A stretch of DNA of 64,000 nucleotides from positions 664,501 through 728,500 of the forward strand of contig NW_026973669.1 in the NCBI RefSeq assembly GCF_035594125.1. Direction: 5' to 3'. The number at the start of each line of letters is the position of its first letter. Positions within the stretch are counted from its first letter, which is position 1. This DNA comes from Scylla paramamosain. Its lineage: Eukaryota > Arthropoda > Malacostraca > Decapoda > Portunidae. The notes beneath the pieces are model-generated. The model was given only the letters and a program-made list of their open reading frames with translations, was not told the origin of the DNA and did not search any database. Positions 24,640 to 37,180 of the stretch are shown piece after piece. The translations under genes were made by a program, and so were the position numbers.

Positions 24640-25720
24640 ACCTTCCAGCATAGAATGATCCACAGGTTCATGTAGAGGAGATATCGAGATGAAAATGGTG
24701 AACAGAAAAGTCTGACTGTTTAGCAGTAGTTGAGAGATTAAGGAAATGCCACCATGAAAAGGATGTTTGATGGATGTGTCCCACTGAGTTAACTGGAAAT
24801 CTGGTTAGACCATTATGCTGTGATGAAAATGAGAGATACTTTGATGATATGCATACTGGTGGAAAGTTATTTAAATAGGTGGACAGGAAGAGGTGTAGTA
24901 GAGAGGAATGTGAAAGACAGAGAAGTTAGGGGGCAGTTGGGGCAGGATCAGAGGGTCAAGATGTTAAAAGTATTCAGTAATATGGTAATTACAAAGCAGC
25001 TGCAAGGAGTCTTGGGGATAAGAGTAAAAAAAATGCATGGTGGATGGCAGAGATGGAGGTGGCCATAGAAGAGAAGAGGGACTATGAGAAATATGTCAAA
25101 GGAAATTTAAATCAGGAGAAATTAAAGTATAGGTCTTGGAATATGAAAGTAAAGGAACTCATAAGAGAAAGTAAGATGTGACGTTTGGTAGAAAGCTGAG
25201 TGTAAAATAAATCAATAAGTTTTTCTGGAAGGAAGTGAAGAAAGAGATGGGGAGAAGAGCATGGGATTGTGAGAATAAAGTGAGGGTATAAAATTCCAGT
25301 ATGCAGCAAGAAAGAAGTGTAAGTTACGTGGAAAAGACTGATTGTGAAATGAATGAGGTGACAGGAGAAGAAATAATAATACCTAGCATGTATATGGAAG
25401 CAGGTAGAGAAAGAGAGAAATTGTCAGGGAGATGAAGAAAACAATAGTTGTGCTTAAGTGTGGCAAAGCGACAGGCATTGATGGAGTAACTGCACAGATG
25501 TTAAAGTATGGAGAAGTGATAGCAGACTGGATGGTTTTAATTATGTAAACTGGCATGGAAACGAGGAGAGGCAGTACCTGGTGAGTGGGTGGAGGCAGTT
25601 ATTGTACGTTTATATTAAGGTAAGGGTTGCAGAAATGTGCAAAAGTTATAGGGAGTAAGTTTGCTTAGTGTGTCAGGAAAAGTCTGTGGGAGAGTCTTAA
25701 CTAAGAGACTTTTGGAACTT
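24640..25720 (+). mobile_element. Decayed LINE (endonuclease-RT linker region)
   Basis: Plus-strand translation in several frames gives NAWWMAEMEVAIEEKRDYEK and, near 25440-25520, a KCGKATGIDGVT-like motif, which is the common LINE RT block (K-x-P/T-G-x-D-G-I/V) before the palm. A GKVYGRVL-like word follows near 25690. Stops are frequent. It is unrelated in sequence to the Jockey-like family nearby. Confidence 0.6.
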
Positions 25721-25814
25721 TCTTGATCCACATCACACTAACACTTCTGGACAATCTTTATCCTCTTAATAAGGATCCACTTATCTACAAGTGGCACCTC
25801 AGGGCTCCTCCATA

Positions 25815-26520
25815 GGTGGCTGAAGGCAGTCAGTTAGAGGAATTGAGATGAAATGCTTTTGATTCCACCCTATTCAGATGTGCAATATGAGTGGAATATC
25901 CACATATATATGAGGCATACATCATACATGGATGGATAAGGCCCCTGTATAGAGTTTGCAACTGGGGGGATGAAGGAAACTGGTGGAGATGACTCAGAAT
26001 GCTTAACTTCATAGAAGCTGTTTTAGCTAGAGATGAGGTGTGAAGTTTCCAGTTTAGATTATTAGTAAAGGACAGACCAAGGATGTTCAGTGTAGAAGAT
26101 GGGGACAGTTGAGAATCACTGAAGAAGGGGATAGTTATCTGGAAGGTTGTTTATTTGTTAGATGGAGGACTTGGGTTTTTGAGGCACTAAACAACACTTA
26201 ATTTTGCTTTCTCCCAATCACAAATTTTAGAAAGATCAGAAGTCAGGCATTCTGTGGCTTCTCTGTGCAAATTGTTACTTTCCTGAATGCTTGGACATCT
26301 ATAAAAAGATGTAGAAAGATACAGAGTGATATGATCAGCATTGGAGTGAACATGACAGTGAGTTTTGGTTAGATTATTGATGAATAACAGAAAGAGGGGG
26401 TGACAGGACAGATCCTTGAGGAACATGACTCAGGAGGAGAATGGTGACTGTTTATCACTGGAGCAATAGAACAGTTAGAAAAGAAACTTGAGGTTAAGTT
26501 ACAGAGAAGGATAAAAAACA
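25815..26520 (-). mobile_element. Jockey-like LINE copy D, heavily decayed
   Basis: Minus-strand similarity to copy B runs from a degraded SNADHITLYLSTSFYRCPS (a YADD counterpart with NADH) through LxWKLHTSS-like thumb to NRVESKAFHL. It is more diverged than the other copies and lacks the 3' tail. Confidence 0.75.
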
Positions 26521-27047
26521 TAGGAGGGTGCAAAGAAGAGTTGGATGATGCTGTTTACAGAGCACAGTACAGACAGAGATAATAACAGTACACTCTACAC
26601 ACACAGAGACTTTTAGAATACCTGAAATGCATTCCTTACTGACAGTGCTGACAGGCATGGGACTGATATGCTGTGACCCTTCAGAAAGGAGCATATCAGG
26701 CTGCTGCCTCACACCAGCATGGTCTGTAGTTGGGGAAGTATCCTCTCCACACTCCTCCCCAGATGCTACAGATTCTGGAAAGACAAAGACAACAGAAGCA
26801 TTTCCTGCAGCTGATGGCAGCAGTACTTGGCCAGAAAGTTGTGCATGCTCCTGTGCAATACTGGAAGATTTATAAGGTTTGATGTGAATTAATGCAATTT
26901 TATTTTCAAGGACTTTTCCATTTCTACTGACTTTTACAGTTATCTAAGATGCTTGATATTTTATATGCTTTGATATTTTAGAATTCTCAAATATGAATCC
27001 CTCAGAAGAGTCAAAAGAGTCAAGAATCAGTCACATGACAGAAAAAG

Positions 27048-27362
27048 TTGAGTCATATTGCTAAAGCACAAGCTAAGCAAAAGAAATATTATGAAATGAG
27101 AAAAGTTAAAGGATACAAGTCACTTGACTTTAAGATTGGAATAAATGTTTTTGTAAAGAATAATAAAAAGCAAAGAAGGAAAGGTTCCCGGCTTGAGGAG
27201 GACTGGCTTGGACCTTATGACATACACAACATGAGTCAGCAGCCTGATGTGCTCCTTTTCAAAGGGTCACAGCATATCACTCCCTTGCCTCTCACCACTG
27301 TTGGTAAGGAATGCATTTCAGGTATTCTTAAAGTCCTTATGTACAGTCTACAGGCCAGCTAG
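27048..27362 (+). pseudogene. Integrase C-terminal fragment of a Gypsy-like retroelement
   Basis: It encodes KAQAKQKKYYEMR, FKIGINVFVKNNKKQRRKGS and LEEDWLGPYDIHN. This is the chromodomain-proximal end of retroelement integrases (QxKxYYDxR, then a GDxVxxKN segment, then WxGPY). It is 5'-truncated, with no DDE core. The partner copy lies inverted at 26494-26712. Confidence 0.7.
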
Positions 27363-27772
27363 GGAGGAGTCCTGAGGTGCCACTTGTAGATCAGTGGATC
27401 CTTATTAAGAGGATAAAGATTATCCAGAAGTGTTAGTGTGATGTGGATCAAGAAAACTTTAAATGTTATAAATCTTTTTTTGTATTTGTTTAATTACATT
27501 TGTTAGTATTATTTTGTTTATGACTGAATAGTAAGCTGACTGCAAATCGGTCAATTCATGTTGATTCTTGTAAACCTCTCTTTTCTATACAACTTTATGT
27601 TAGAGTATTCATGGAACATTTTGATTACATCTGATGAATCTCTCCTAGAACAATTTATCTTTTCGCTAAGTACAATTATCAACATGGTTCCTTGATATTC
27701 AGATTGCAATACCACAACACTGGAGAGAAAGAGGAAGACCACCAACCCTGAATCAAGCATCAAGCATCACTG

Positions 27773-29230
27773 TTGTCACCTAACAGAACCAGTGTATCCT
27801 CTGAAGCCTCTGAGATGCACTGCAGTGTGAAAAATCAAGAGGAAATAACAAGGATTCTCTCCAGTCACTATGAATGGCTAAGTGACACTGTTATTGATGC
27901 TGCTCAGTCACTTTTGGCAAACCATTTTCCTCATATCATGGGATTTCAAAGCACAGTTATTTTACAAGGGTCCTCTAGCTAAAACAGCTTCTATGAAGTT
28001 AGGCATTTTGAGACATTTTCAATAGTTTTTCTCACCCTTCCAGCTGCTAACTCTGTACATGGGGCCTTATCTGTCCATGTATGGGGTATGCTTCACATGT
28101 CTGGTGGGATTCTGCTCATAACACTAGACAGGGTGAAACAAAAGTTTTTTGTCATTAACTCTTCTCTTCTAACTGACTGTCTTCAGCCTCTTTCTCATCA
28201 CCACAGTGTTGCATCTCTATCTGTCTTCTACCACTATTTTCATGCTAACTGCTCTTCTGATCTTGTTAACTGCATGCCTCCCATCCTTTCATAGCCTCAC
28301 TGCACAAGACTGTCTTTTTTCTCTCACCCCTATTCTGCCCACCTCTCTAATGCAAGAGTTAACCAGTATTTTCAATCATTCATCCCTTTCTTTGGTAAAC
28401 TCTGGAACTTCCTGCCTGCTTCTGTAATTTCCAACTTCCTATGACTTGAACTTCTTCAAGAGGGAGGTTTCAAAACACTTATCTTTCAATTTTTGACTAC
28501 CACTTTGGATCCTGTTCAGGAACTGGCATCTCTTATATCTATTTTTTTTTATGGTGTCCCATCTACATAAAAAAAAAAAAATGGATATTGTACCAAAGAT
28601 TTTCCAGTTGTTCAAATAATTAATGTTAAAAATCATTGGCTTACTTTGAACAGTTCTGTTTTGGGTATTGTTAAGCCAGGAATTATTAACTCTTATGGCA
28701 GTTTGCACAAAAAATAGTGAAGTTCCTAATATTGTTAAAAAGTAACAGCCTCTTTTCTTTGATGTGTTTGGAAGGTAACACCTCAATTACACTTCAGATA
28801 GCTAAGTGCAAGCAGCAAAGTGGATCTTATGACTGTAGACTTTTTGCCATCGCTAATGTAACTGCTCAATGTTTTAGGTTCAGTCCCAGTTGTTGTGTCT
28901 GAAAGCAAAGCAAGATGAGACATCATTTGGCTAGTTGCATAAAAAATGGCAAAATGGAAATGCTCCCTCATGGTATCTGCCAACCTAAAGGTAATGTACA
29001 TACTGCTGTTTTCATTGCATTTTGTCATTGGAGGCTGCAATGTGAGGAAGGTGACAGCATGATTGAATGTGATCACTGCAAGACTTGGCACCATCAAGAA
29101 TGCCAGAACATCTCGTCTAGTCATCAGCAGAAACTGGAGGAATCCAATATGGTCTGTGTTTGTAGTATGTCAGCAATCTTCAAGGTATGTGAAAATAAAG
29201 TGTCACAACTGCACCATTACTGAGAGTCTT
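27773..29230 (+). pseudogene. Transposon-derived Ulp1-like protease plus PHD finger, split by a LINE
   Basis: Three pieces in order. (a) 27830-27976 encodes HYEWLSDTVIDAAQSLLANH, the usual entry of C48 (Ulp1-like) domains. (b) 28583-28720 encodes FPVVQIINVKNHWLTL with the HW pair. (c) 28770-29223 encodes KCKQQSGSYDCRLFAIAN (Q-x5-DC catalytic signature, here DCR), then a stop at 28900. In the same frame a PHD finger follows: FCHWRLQCEEGDSMIECDHC and KTWHHQEC. A Jockey-like LINE (27977-28575) interrupts between (a) and (b). C48-plus-PHD proteins are common in transposon-related genes of aquatic animals; I cannot name the superfamily. Confidence 0.7.
27977..28575 (+). mobile_element. Jockey-like LINE copy E (3' end), inserted in the Ulp1/PHD element
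   Basis: The plus strand starts with CTAGCTAAAACAGCTTCTAT, in the region after the RT thumb. It continues through INSSLLTDCLQPLSHHHSVA and the NSGTSCLLL-equivalent tail to the 3' UTR and an A-run at 28569-28581. Confidence 0.85.
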
Positions 29231-29259
29231 TACAGTGAAGGTAATAGATAACTTTAAGT

Positions 29260-29320
29260 CAGTATTTTTTTTTTTTTTGAAGACCCCATATTTTTTTTTT
29301 TTTTTTTTTTTTTTTGAGAG
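29260..29320. repeat. Two poly-T runs
   Basis: T-runs at about 29267-29278 and 29291-29315 follow the PHD fragment. They may be the inverted poly-A of an unidentified retroelement. Confidence 0.6.
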
Positions 29321-29329
29321 AGAGAGCCT

Positions 29330-30110
29330 TTGAGTTTATTTAGTAAGGAGAATTTAACTGATTATCATGGAAACTGTTAGGTGATATTGAAGGCAAGTCA
29401 GTACAGAGAGGGCCAGTTACATGGGCATCCGATACATGAGAAATTGACCATACCAAGTGAGTAGATTAAGGATTATCTTCTTTATGTGAGCACAAAAATC
29501 CAATGATACAAGCTCTGGTCCGGGACGAATAAAATCACAAAATATAAAATGCGTGCCTTCCTGCACCCTCCTGCCAACACATCCAGACTGTATGGTGATG
29601 TACAATGATTCAGATGTGCAGGGGTGAGTTTGTGATCACTGGAAGAGAACCACACAACCTCTCGCCTTTTCCATACCTACCATGCTCTCTCCTGCCATTA
29701 ACTATCCATTGGTGAGCGTTATGCACATTTTGTTTAATATATCATGTTCTTTGTATGCTGCTTTCTTTCAGGTTACTATATTGACACTTCTGTAATACAG
29801 ACGTGTTTGTTGTGTTTGTTTGGTATTGTATATTTTAGTTTTGGTATCAAACATTTTAGCTTGAAAACTTACCTTTGACAAGAGAAGAGAATTGCATATT
29901 TCAATAGATTTGATAGTGTAGATAAGTTTGGAAGAAGGTGTAATACTGTCTTCCTTTTTTTCTTTTTTCATAACAAGACAGGTTTTAAGTTATTGATAAG
30001 ACACTTTTTTTTATTTTCCCTATTACTCATTCAAGTTCTTGGTTATCCTTTGTTTTAATTGGGGAGGAGTATAAGTTTTATGTTCTGTTTATTTTCCTTT
30101 AATCTTTTGG
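29330..30110. other. No gene seen
   Basis: AT-rich unique-looking sequence. The only longer open stretch (29417-29605, minus) has no recognisable motif. Confidence 0.5.

Positions 30111-30120
<10 letters not shown>

Positions 30121-30181
<61 letters not shown>
30121..30181. repeat. (TA)n microsatellite
   Basis: About 60 bp of TA dinucleotides, preceded by a short (GT)n run. Confidence 0.97.
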
Positions 30182-30184
<3 letters not shown>

Positions 30185-30818
30185 TGGCTTATTTTTTTAA
30201 GGAAAATATTTATACAAGTTCAAATATGATGTTGCTGTAAATACTCGTAGTGGAAAAGTCTTGAATTATTTTCAAATAATGGCAATCACACTCACATGTC
30301 CCCAATGGTGTTCCACTCAGACATACTCACAGTCTTCCTCTAAGGGTTTGCTGTCTGTGCTGAGAGACCACTGATATACCTATGTGGTCCCTTGACTTGG
30401 AGGTAAACAGGGACTTGAACTCCTATTCATCTGTCTGTCTCTAATTTGACAGTTGATTCTTATCTTTAACTCTATGTCTCCTTTCCTCTTCAGTTACTTA
30501 CATATCCCTACATTTCTGATATTAACAACTGCACTGCACACCACATACATATTCATTCCCTCATTGGAAATACCAACACTACAATAACCCACACACTACA
30601 CTTAGACATACATGTAGCTAAGCATAACACAAGGCACATCAAAATTTAATGTAAACCATGCTGCTGCATCCAGTCCACGGCTCTTTCCACACTGTGACTT
30701 TTCTGTTTTTTTATTTATTAATATTTTTCTAATACAGCAAGATAGATTGTTATGCAACACATGTTCTCAAGTAACTTTTTAAACATTTCAAGAACTATCT
30801 TTTATTTACCTTAATGCA

Positions 30819-31012
<194 letters not shown>

Positions 31013-31019
31013 TTGATCC

Positions 31020-32690
31020 ATGTGCCTTAATACTTGTTTAATAAATTTAAAAAATTAAAAGGAAATGCTTCTGTATTTTTATATGTAGATGCTTTATATT
31101 CTATAATATCCTATGATAAATTATTAAATCACCAGGAAATGATGTACATGTTCAAGATTCTTTAAATCTCATCTATCAGTGTTACACACACCTTCACAGA
31201 TTAAAACTTGATGCAATTTAAATAGCAACATGCAGTATTGCTGGCTTTAGGTGTACATGTTGATATCTTAAGTGTGTTATTGTTTCAAATACTTTAGTAG
31301 TTTAAAATTTATGCATACTGTAGTGTTATTAACCGTAAGACCAATTATTTTTGTGGTACCTACATCCTGAGCTGGTTACACAAGACTTGGTACCTGATGC
31401 AGGGTTATTGATAGATAGCACTTAGCTGCAAGGGGTGACGATATATAAACATATTGAAATACTACTCAGAAAATTGCTTCTTTATCAAGTATTAGATGTG
31501 CAGGTTGTAGGTGCAGTAATAGATGAAGTAACACATCAAATGAAGGACAATAGAGCTTATAATGCAGCTAGACATTTTATTTTTTGGTATGCATTAATTC
31601 TGCTTACTTGATTAAAGAACTGGAAATTAAATATTTTACAGGGGCAAGGGAATCATGAGAGATACTTGTATGCTATCAAAATTTAAGTTATTGTCAGGTG
31701 ATAACCTGCTGAGTGTGTCATTTTGATCCCTACTAAGAGACAAATGTAATTTTCATATATGTAATTATTTGTTTGACAATCTAAATGAATTTTGCAAACA
31801 TTACCTTTATGAAGGTTCCTATGAGGGCATGGCCATAATGAAAAATGCTTCAGTAAGAAAAAAAAAAAAAAAAAAAAAAAGCTGCTGCTGCTATTTCTAT
31901 ATCCAGGTAGGTCAAAATGAATGCACCTGTACCCATGAAATATGCAAATATTATTCCACTTCTGGTTAATTTAGTCCTGTGACTGTGAGGTTAAGTTCAA
32001 CATGACCGAATGAAATGAAAGAGTCAAATTTACATGAACCAGTGACAAAACACACATCACTCAACATTCCTCATCACCCAATGGAAAGATTAGAAAATCA
32101 GTTTTATGCACCTCTTACTTGTAATTTAAATTATTTAGATAAGATGATACTCAGGGCACAACTACCTTTGCATAGATACCCATTTCAAAACTGAAATCTC
32201 ATGAACATATAAAATAAAGTTGACAACACTTTATCTCTTACATTTCAGCTCATGCTAACAAATCAGTGTGAATTTTATATCTTATGCTTCTCTTCTTAAT
32301 ATTTGATGGTACTGAGACACTGATCTTAGCATGGCTTGTGTATTATTGAAAAATGAGCTACATTAACACTTTGTTTTCATTCACACAATATTTCAGGCCA
32401 CCCATATGAAATAAAGTGTGATATTTCTGCTTTATGCTTCCCTTTCCCATGTAATGAGGCACTAGTCTTTTCATGGATATACATTTCAAGGTCCATGTCT
32501 TGTATTATTAAAAAAAAATAAAAAAATAAATAAAAATAAAAAGTCTTTGAATTCACACAGTATTTCAGCTTTGTGAAACATAGTGTGAACATCGTCTGCT
32601 CCCAGGCCACACGTACACAGAAAACACACCTAAGCACTTTTCATGCCACACTGTTTTGTGACACTAGCAATCCCACACAGGGTGGTCCAG
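31020..32690. other. No gene seen
   Basis: AT-rich sequence. A 22-base A-run lies at 31859-31880. No domain or transposon was recognised. Confidence 0.5.
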
Positions 32691-32698
32691 ATGAGGCA

Positions 32699-32699
<1 letters not shown>

Positions 32700-32766
<67 letters not shown>
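32700..32766. repeat. (AC)n microsatellite
   Basis: About 66 bp of AC. The flank CAGCCCTGTCAACCCCTGG-type recurs after a shorter (AC)n at about 33050, so the pair belongs to one dispersed repeat. Confidence 0.95.
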
Positions 32767-32769
<3 letters not shown>

Positions 32770-33359
32770 CAGCCCTGTCAACCCCTGGGAGAATAGGATC
32801 AAGGAATACTATCATATATCTGGAAATTTTTTAAAGTTTAGTGTAATATAAAAATAGGTTATTATAGATTATAGATACATATGCAACCACTGCTATAAAT
32901 AATATAAAAATAAGGTCTGCATTACTTCACTGAACTGTGCAATATTTATGATGACTGATGATTGCGTCATACTATCTACCTCCATACCTTCCTCACGGGG
33001 CGGCACAGACAAGACACCACACACACACACACCCATCATTCACACTCTTGGCCCTGTCGACCCCTGGTGGAAAGGGACAGGTCTCATGGACTGCCCTACT
33101 ACACCCCAGAAGCTGAGGCACACCACAGCTGCCGACGTACTAGTGATCCTAATGAATCACACATGAAATACCCATGAAAGACCAAGCACAGCCAACAATA
33201 AGCCACTCACACATGGACCACCAGCCTGACCACCTTAGTTCAAGACCTCAATTTGCAGGCAGAGGAGGTATGTGTGGTGAAGGAGTAAAATTGTGAGTGG
33301 ATGTAAGGAGATAATCCCATATTCCGAAACACTTCTGTCCATCCTTCCGCTACTTCCAA

Positions 33360-33760
33360 GAGGCTCTTGTTAAAGTTAAATAGGTTTATAAGGGTGTTTT
33401 ATAGTTCTAGAGACAGACTAGCAAGATTTCAACATTATGAATAAGATAAACAGTTTTGAGAACCCAGCTAATCATCTCTGTGGCCTTTGAAAATAGTTAA
33501 GGTGAAGTTCACAGGTTTTTAAGGATGTTTTTCATGGTTCTAGAGATAGACTGACAAAAATTCTACATTATTAGCAGGAGAAATACTCTTGCAAATCTCC
33601 ACTACTTTGAAAAGACTATTTTTTAAGGATGTTTTTATGATCTTGGAGACAGATTAACAAGAATTCCACATTGTTAACAGGAGAAACTCTTGAGAACCCA
33701 AGCTAATTATCTCTGTGGCCTTTGAAAATAGTCATGGTGAGAAAGCAAAGCATTTCTCAA
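33360..33760 (+). repeat. Degenerate ~65-bp repeat plus CAGCTAATCATCTCTGTGG unit
   Basis: Imperfect copies of AAGGGTGTTTTATAGTTCTA and AACAGGAGAAACTCTTGAGA are interspersed with GAACCCAGCTAATCATCTCT and TGTGGCCTTTGAAAATAG, as at 10.2, 13.0, 37.9 and 61.2 kb. Confidence 0.7.
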
Positions 33761-33830
33761 TACCACTGAGAAACACACTGTGTGTGTATCAATACCATTG
33801 ATACACACACACACATACACACTCACTCAC

Positions 33831-35329
33831 TCACTCATTTGGATCCCAGTCAGCAAGCTTAAAAACAGGGTTGAGAATGGTGACCGTCTGTTGCTGTAGT
33901 GGTGGTGAAACTGTGGTGGTGATGGTGCTGGTGTTGCTGTAGGTTGTGGTGGTGGCAGTCACAGCTGCAGTGACAGCTGTGGTGACAGCTGTGGTGATGG
34001 GTGCAGTGATAGCATGGTGACCAGCTCCCATCTCCTCCTCTTCCCTTGTACACACTACCATCTCATCACCATCTGCCAGAGAAGCCAAGATGGTGCCCCC
34101 TACTCCCTCTCCCACCTGAGTAAAGGGCAGGAGTGCTGGGGAGGGAGGAGGGGGCTCCTCATCGCTGGCTAGAAGGGCCGTGGAGGGTGGGGAGGGGTGA
34201 GGGAGAGGCATGGGTAAGGGTGTTGCATCCCTATCCACCTCTACCACCACACTCACACCCTCCAGCTGGCTGAAAGACACCACCCGGTCACCACCGTCCA
34301 CACCCATGCCAGAGATGATGATGCTGGTGTCTGCAGCATCAGGCAGCATTGGAGTGGTGATGTGCGAGGCCAGGGTGTGCGCCGACAACTGGTCCAGGGT
34401 CTCGAAGGCCATGCCACACACACCACAGCTCACCTCAGGCACATCCACCACTCCTGTCATGCCCTCATCCACCTCCTCCTCCACTGCCTCCGCCTCCTCT
34501 GCCTCACACCGTCGGCGGTGGTTGCGTGACTTGAGATGTGTGGCATACTTGCCCTGCGTGGGGAAGGTCATGTTGCAGTGGCGGCAGGCAAGGCCCAAGC
34601 GCTGGTGCATGCGCATGTGGCTGCGGCAGTTTGAGGCGTAGCGGAAGGCACGGCCACAGTGGTGGCAGGAGTACGGTTTCTCCCCGGTGTGGACGCGCTC
34701 ATGGCACTTTAGGTCATCCTTGCGTGAAAACTCCTTCTTGCAGACGCCACACACAAACTGCTTGTCCTGGCGGTGCACCAGTGAGTGGCGTGCCAGGCGG
34801 GAGCGCAGCGCAAAGGTCTTGTGGCACTCAGGGCATTCGTGGCACGGTGCTTCGCCCACGCCATGCCCACGCTCATGCACGCGCAGCTCTCGGCGACGCA
34901 GGAAGGCCTTGCCACACTGGCCACAGCGGTGGGGCCGCTCCTCGCTGTGCGTCCGCAGGTGCTCCTTGAGGGAGAATTTGTTGGCCAGGGTCTTGCCACA
35001 CAGGTGGCAGCGGCTCTCCTGGCTGTGGCGCTGCCGGTGCCGTGCCAGGTTGGACTTGGTAGACGCTTGGAAACCACAGTCGCCGCACTGGAAGGCACGT
35101 TCCCCAGTGTGCACCAGCATGTGCTCCACGCGGTGGCTGTATGCCACAAACTTCTTGCTGCACACAGGACACTCAAACCTGCGCTCTGCACTGCTGCCAC
35201 GCCCCGGCCTGGCCTGCCTGGCACCAGCACTGCCTGCCATGGCCAGTGCCCGACCCACGATGCCACCTGCACTGCCATCCACTCCAGCCCCATCCACCAC
35301 TAACAGGCACTTCTCCTCCTCCTCCTCCA

Positions 35330-35365
<36 letters not shown>

Positions 35366-35645
35366 TGGTGAACCAGCGAGCAGTGCGGTTAAATCCAAGC
35401 GTTGTCTGCCGGGCCAGCCGGGCCAGCCGGGACATGAGGCGGTGCATGAGCCTGAAGTGTGCATGGCAGCGGCCACACACCACGTCACTGTGCAGGGCAA
35501 TATCCCCTGCCGGCCGCCGCAGGGTGTGGCCCAGCAGGCTGAGCAGCGGCTCCACGTTGTCCACTCGGCTGTACACACTGACACAGGCGCCAGGACTCCC
35601 ACACGTCAGGCACACGGCACCACTGGGGACGCCCTGGGGAGGCAT
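33831..35645 (-). CDS. ZAD-C2H2 zinc-finger protein, 604 residues
   Basis: A probable DNA-binding nuclear factor of the arthropod ZAD family. Residues 12-80 form a ZAD: CLTC at 12-15 and CGRC at 57-60 are the four zinc ligands, followed by a helix. Residues 95-105 are eleven glutamines, then five Glu. Nine C2H2 fingers begin at residue 157. Fingers 1-8 are closely spaced (first FECPVCSKKF, sixth FVCGVCKKEF, one canonical HTGEKPYSC linker), and the ninth (VSCGVCGMAF) follows an acidic linker. The C-terminus is acidic, Pro-rich, then Thr/Val-rich. The reading frame stays open upstream, but an acceptor (TTATTTTCCCAG) sits at 35692. The first ATG after it, at 35645, is taken as start, so an upstream 5' UTR exon is likely. 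In arthropods, ZAD mediates dimerisation. Confidence 0.9.
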
Positions 35646-35970
35646 GGGTGACTCAGGGACAGAGGGGCACAGGAGTGGTGAGGAGATACTCCTGGGAAAA
35701 TAACCTGGTATAAGAAATGCACACACATACAAACATACTATTGACAAAACTTGAACCTGGTAAAGGTCCAAGTGTGTGAGTGTTTTTTTTACCTGAGAAT
35801 TAACACTTTTCTAAACTGTCAAAATAGTTCATGTTTTTTGCTTCTTCATGCATTTCTTATACCAGGTTAGAGTGAAGACAAGGCACACAACTCTCACTCT
35901 CACTCACTCACACCACTCTCTCAGCCTCTTGGCCCTGATGGAGAAGAGAAAGTACCCCAGCCCTCACTTT

Positions 35971-36202
<232 letters not shown>

Positions 36203-36354
36203 TACCAGTTTCTAAAGAAAGTCAAAAAGGATCATATAAAGTAAGTTTATTTGAACAAAATGTCACCACTAACACACACACACACACACACACAAGCATA
36301 TTAGTATAAATACCAATTTTGATAATATTTCTACTTTCATCCCTATTTCTCTCT

Positions 36355-36600
36355 GTCTATGCAGGAGTTAACCAGTATTCTCAATCTTTCGTCCCTTTCA
36401 CTGGTAAACACTGGAACTCCCTGCCTGCCTCTGTATTCTCCTCTTCCTGTGGCTTAAATTCTTTCAAGAGGGAGGTCCCAAGACACTTACGACACTTCTC
36501 TATTTTTGGATAATCTCTTTGGCTTTTCCTTTAGCGACTAGTTTTAGTTTTAGTTGCTCTAGGCCAATGCACATCTTACATAAAGTAAATAAATAAAGAA
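36355..36600 (+). mobile_element. Jockey-like LINE copy F (extreme 3' end)
   Basis: GGAGTTAACCAGTATTCTCA through CTGGAACTCCCTGCCTGCCT and TTCAAGAGGGAGGTCCCAAG match the C-terminal tail of the family, then a diverged 3' UTR and an AAATAAATAAAG tail. Confidence 0.8.
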
Positions 36601-36779
36601 AGAAAGAAAAGAAGGAAGAAAGAAGGAAATGAATAAATAAATCTAGCTCTCTGATGCCTCACTCCTCACAGAACACATCCTTTTCAGGGAGTCATGACAG
36701 CAGGAAAGCCCCTACTTCCCCCTATTTAAACACTTCCTCCCTGCTTGCTCAGTCCCCTTATCTATCCTATCTATCCCTT

Positions 36780-37180
36780 TATCCTCTCCATTCCTTAGAG
36801 AGGTGTAAGTTAAGAGGGGAGCTGATGGAAGTCTTTAAGTGGTACAGGAGACATAACAAGGGTGACTAAAGGGGACCTGACAGGACTCTTGATGTGGTAC
36901 AGGAGACATAACAAGTGTAATGTAAGTAAAAATTTTCAGGGTCAGTAAGTGGGAGAGAACAAGAAATAATGGGTTCAATCTTGAAAAATTTAGGTTCAAG
37001 AGAGATAGGAAGGAATGATCTTTGGAATGGACTCAGCAATCAGTTTGTTAGTGTTGAGCCAGTAGGGAGCTTTGAAAGATTACATAAATTTATGGATAGG
37101 GATGACAGGTGGAAATAGACAGGCATGTTTCATACAGGGAATGCCACATAAAGGCTTGATGGTTTCCTGCACCAACCCTT
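36780..37180 (+). mobile_element. LINE 3' coding tail, decayed, with partial internal duplication
   Basis: It encodes RGELMEVFKWYRRHNKGD. The GGTACAGGAGACATAACAAG word is then repeated at about 36896, followed by WIGMTGGNRQACF-like sequence near 37100. It belongs to the same tail family as 15.9 and 53.2 kb. Confidence 0.65.

Larger units (their letters stand above)
25725..27455. mobile_element. Inverted pair of Gypsy-like fragments, with a LINE inside
   Basis: 25725-25815 and 27360-27455 are inverted copies (GGTGCCACTTGTAGATNAGT, TCCTTATTAAGAGGATAAAG, AAGTGTTAGTGTGATGTGGA). The match continues inward: 26595-26712 (minus) and 27225-27340 (plus) both encode QQPDxLLxxGSQHIxPxPxxTVxKE and CISGILKV. 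On the left the two matching parts are separated by a Jockey-like LINE (25815-26520). The outcome is a large imperfect palindrome of a retroelement 3' end. Confidence 0.65.

Noticed and set aside
26627..26875. Plus-strand open frame of 82 codons
   Set aside because: It is antisense to the inverted Gypsy-like fragment, which gives the recognisable protein on the minus strand.
34210..35703. Long open frames on the plus strand opposite the zinc-finger gene
   Set aside because: They are antisense shadows of a GC-rich exon. Their Cys/His-poor, low-complexity sequence has no domain, while the minus strand has nine regular C2H2 fingers.
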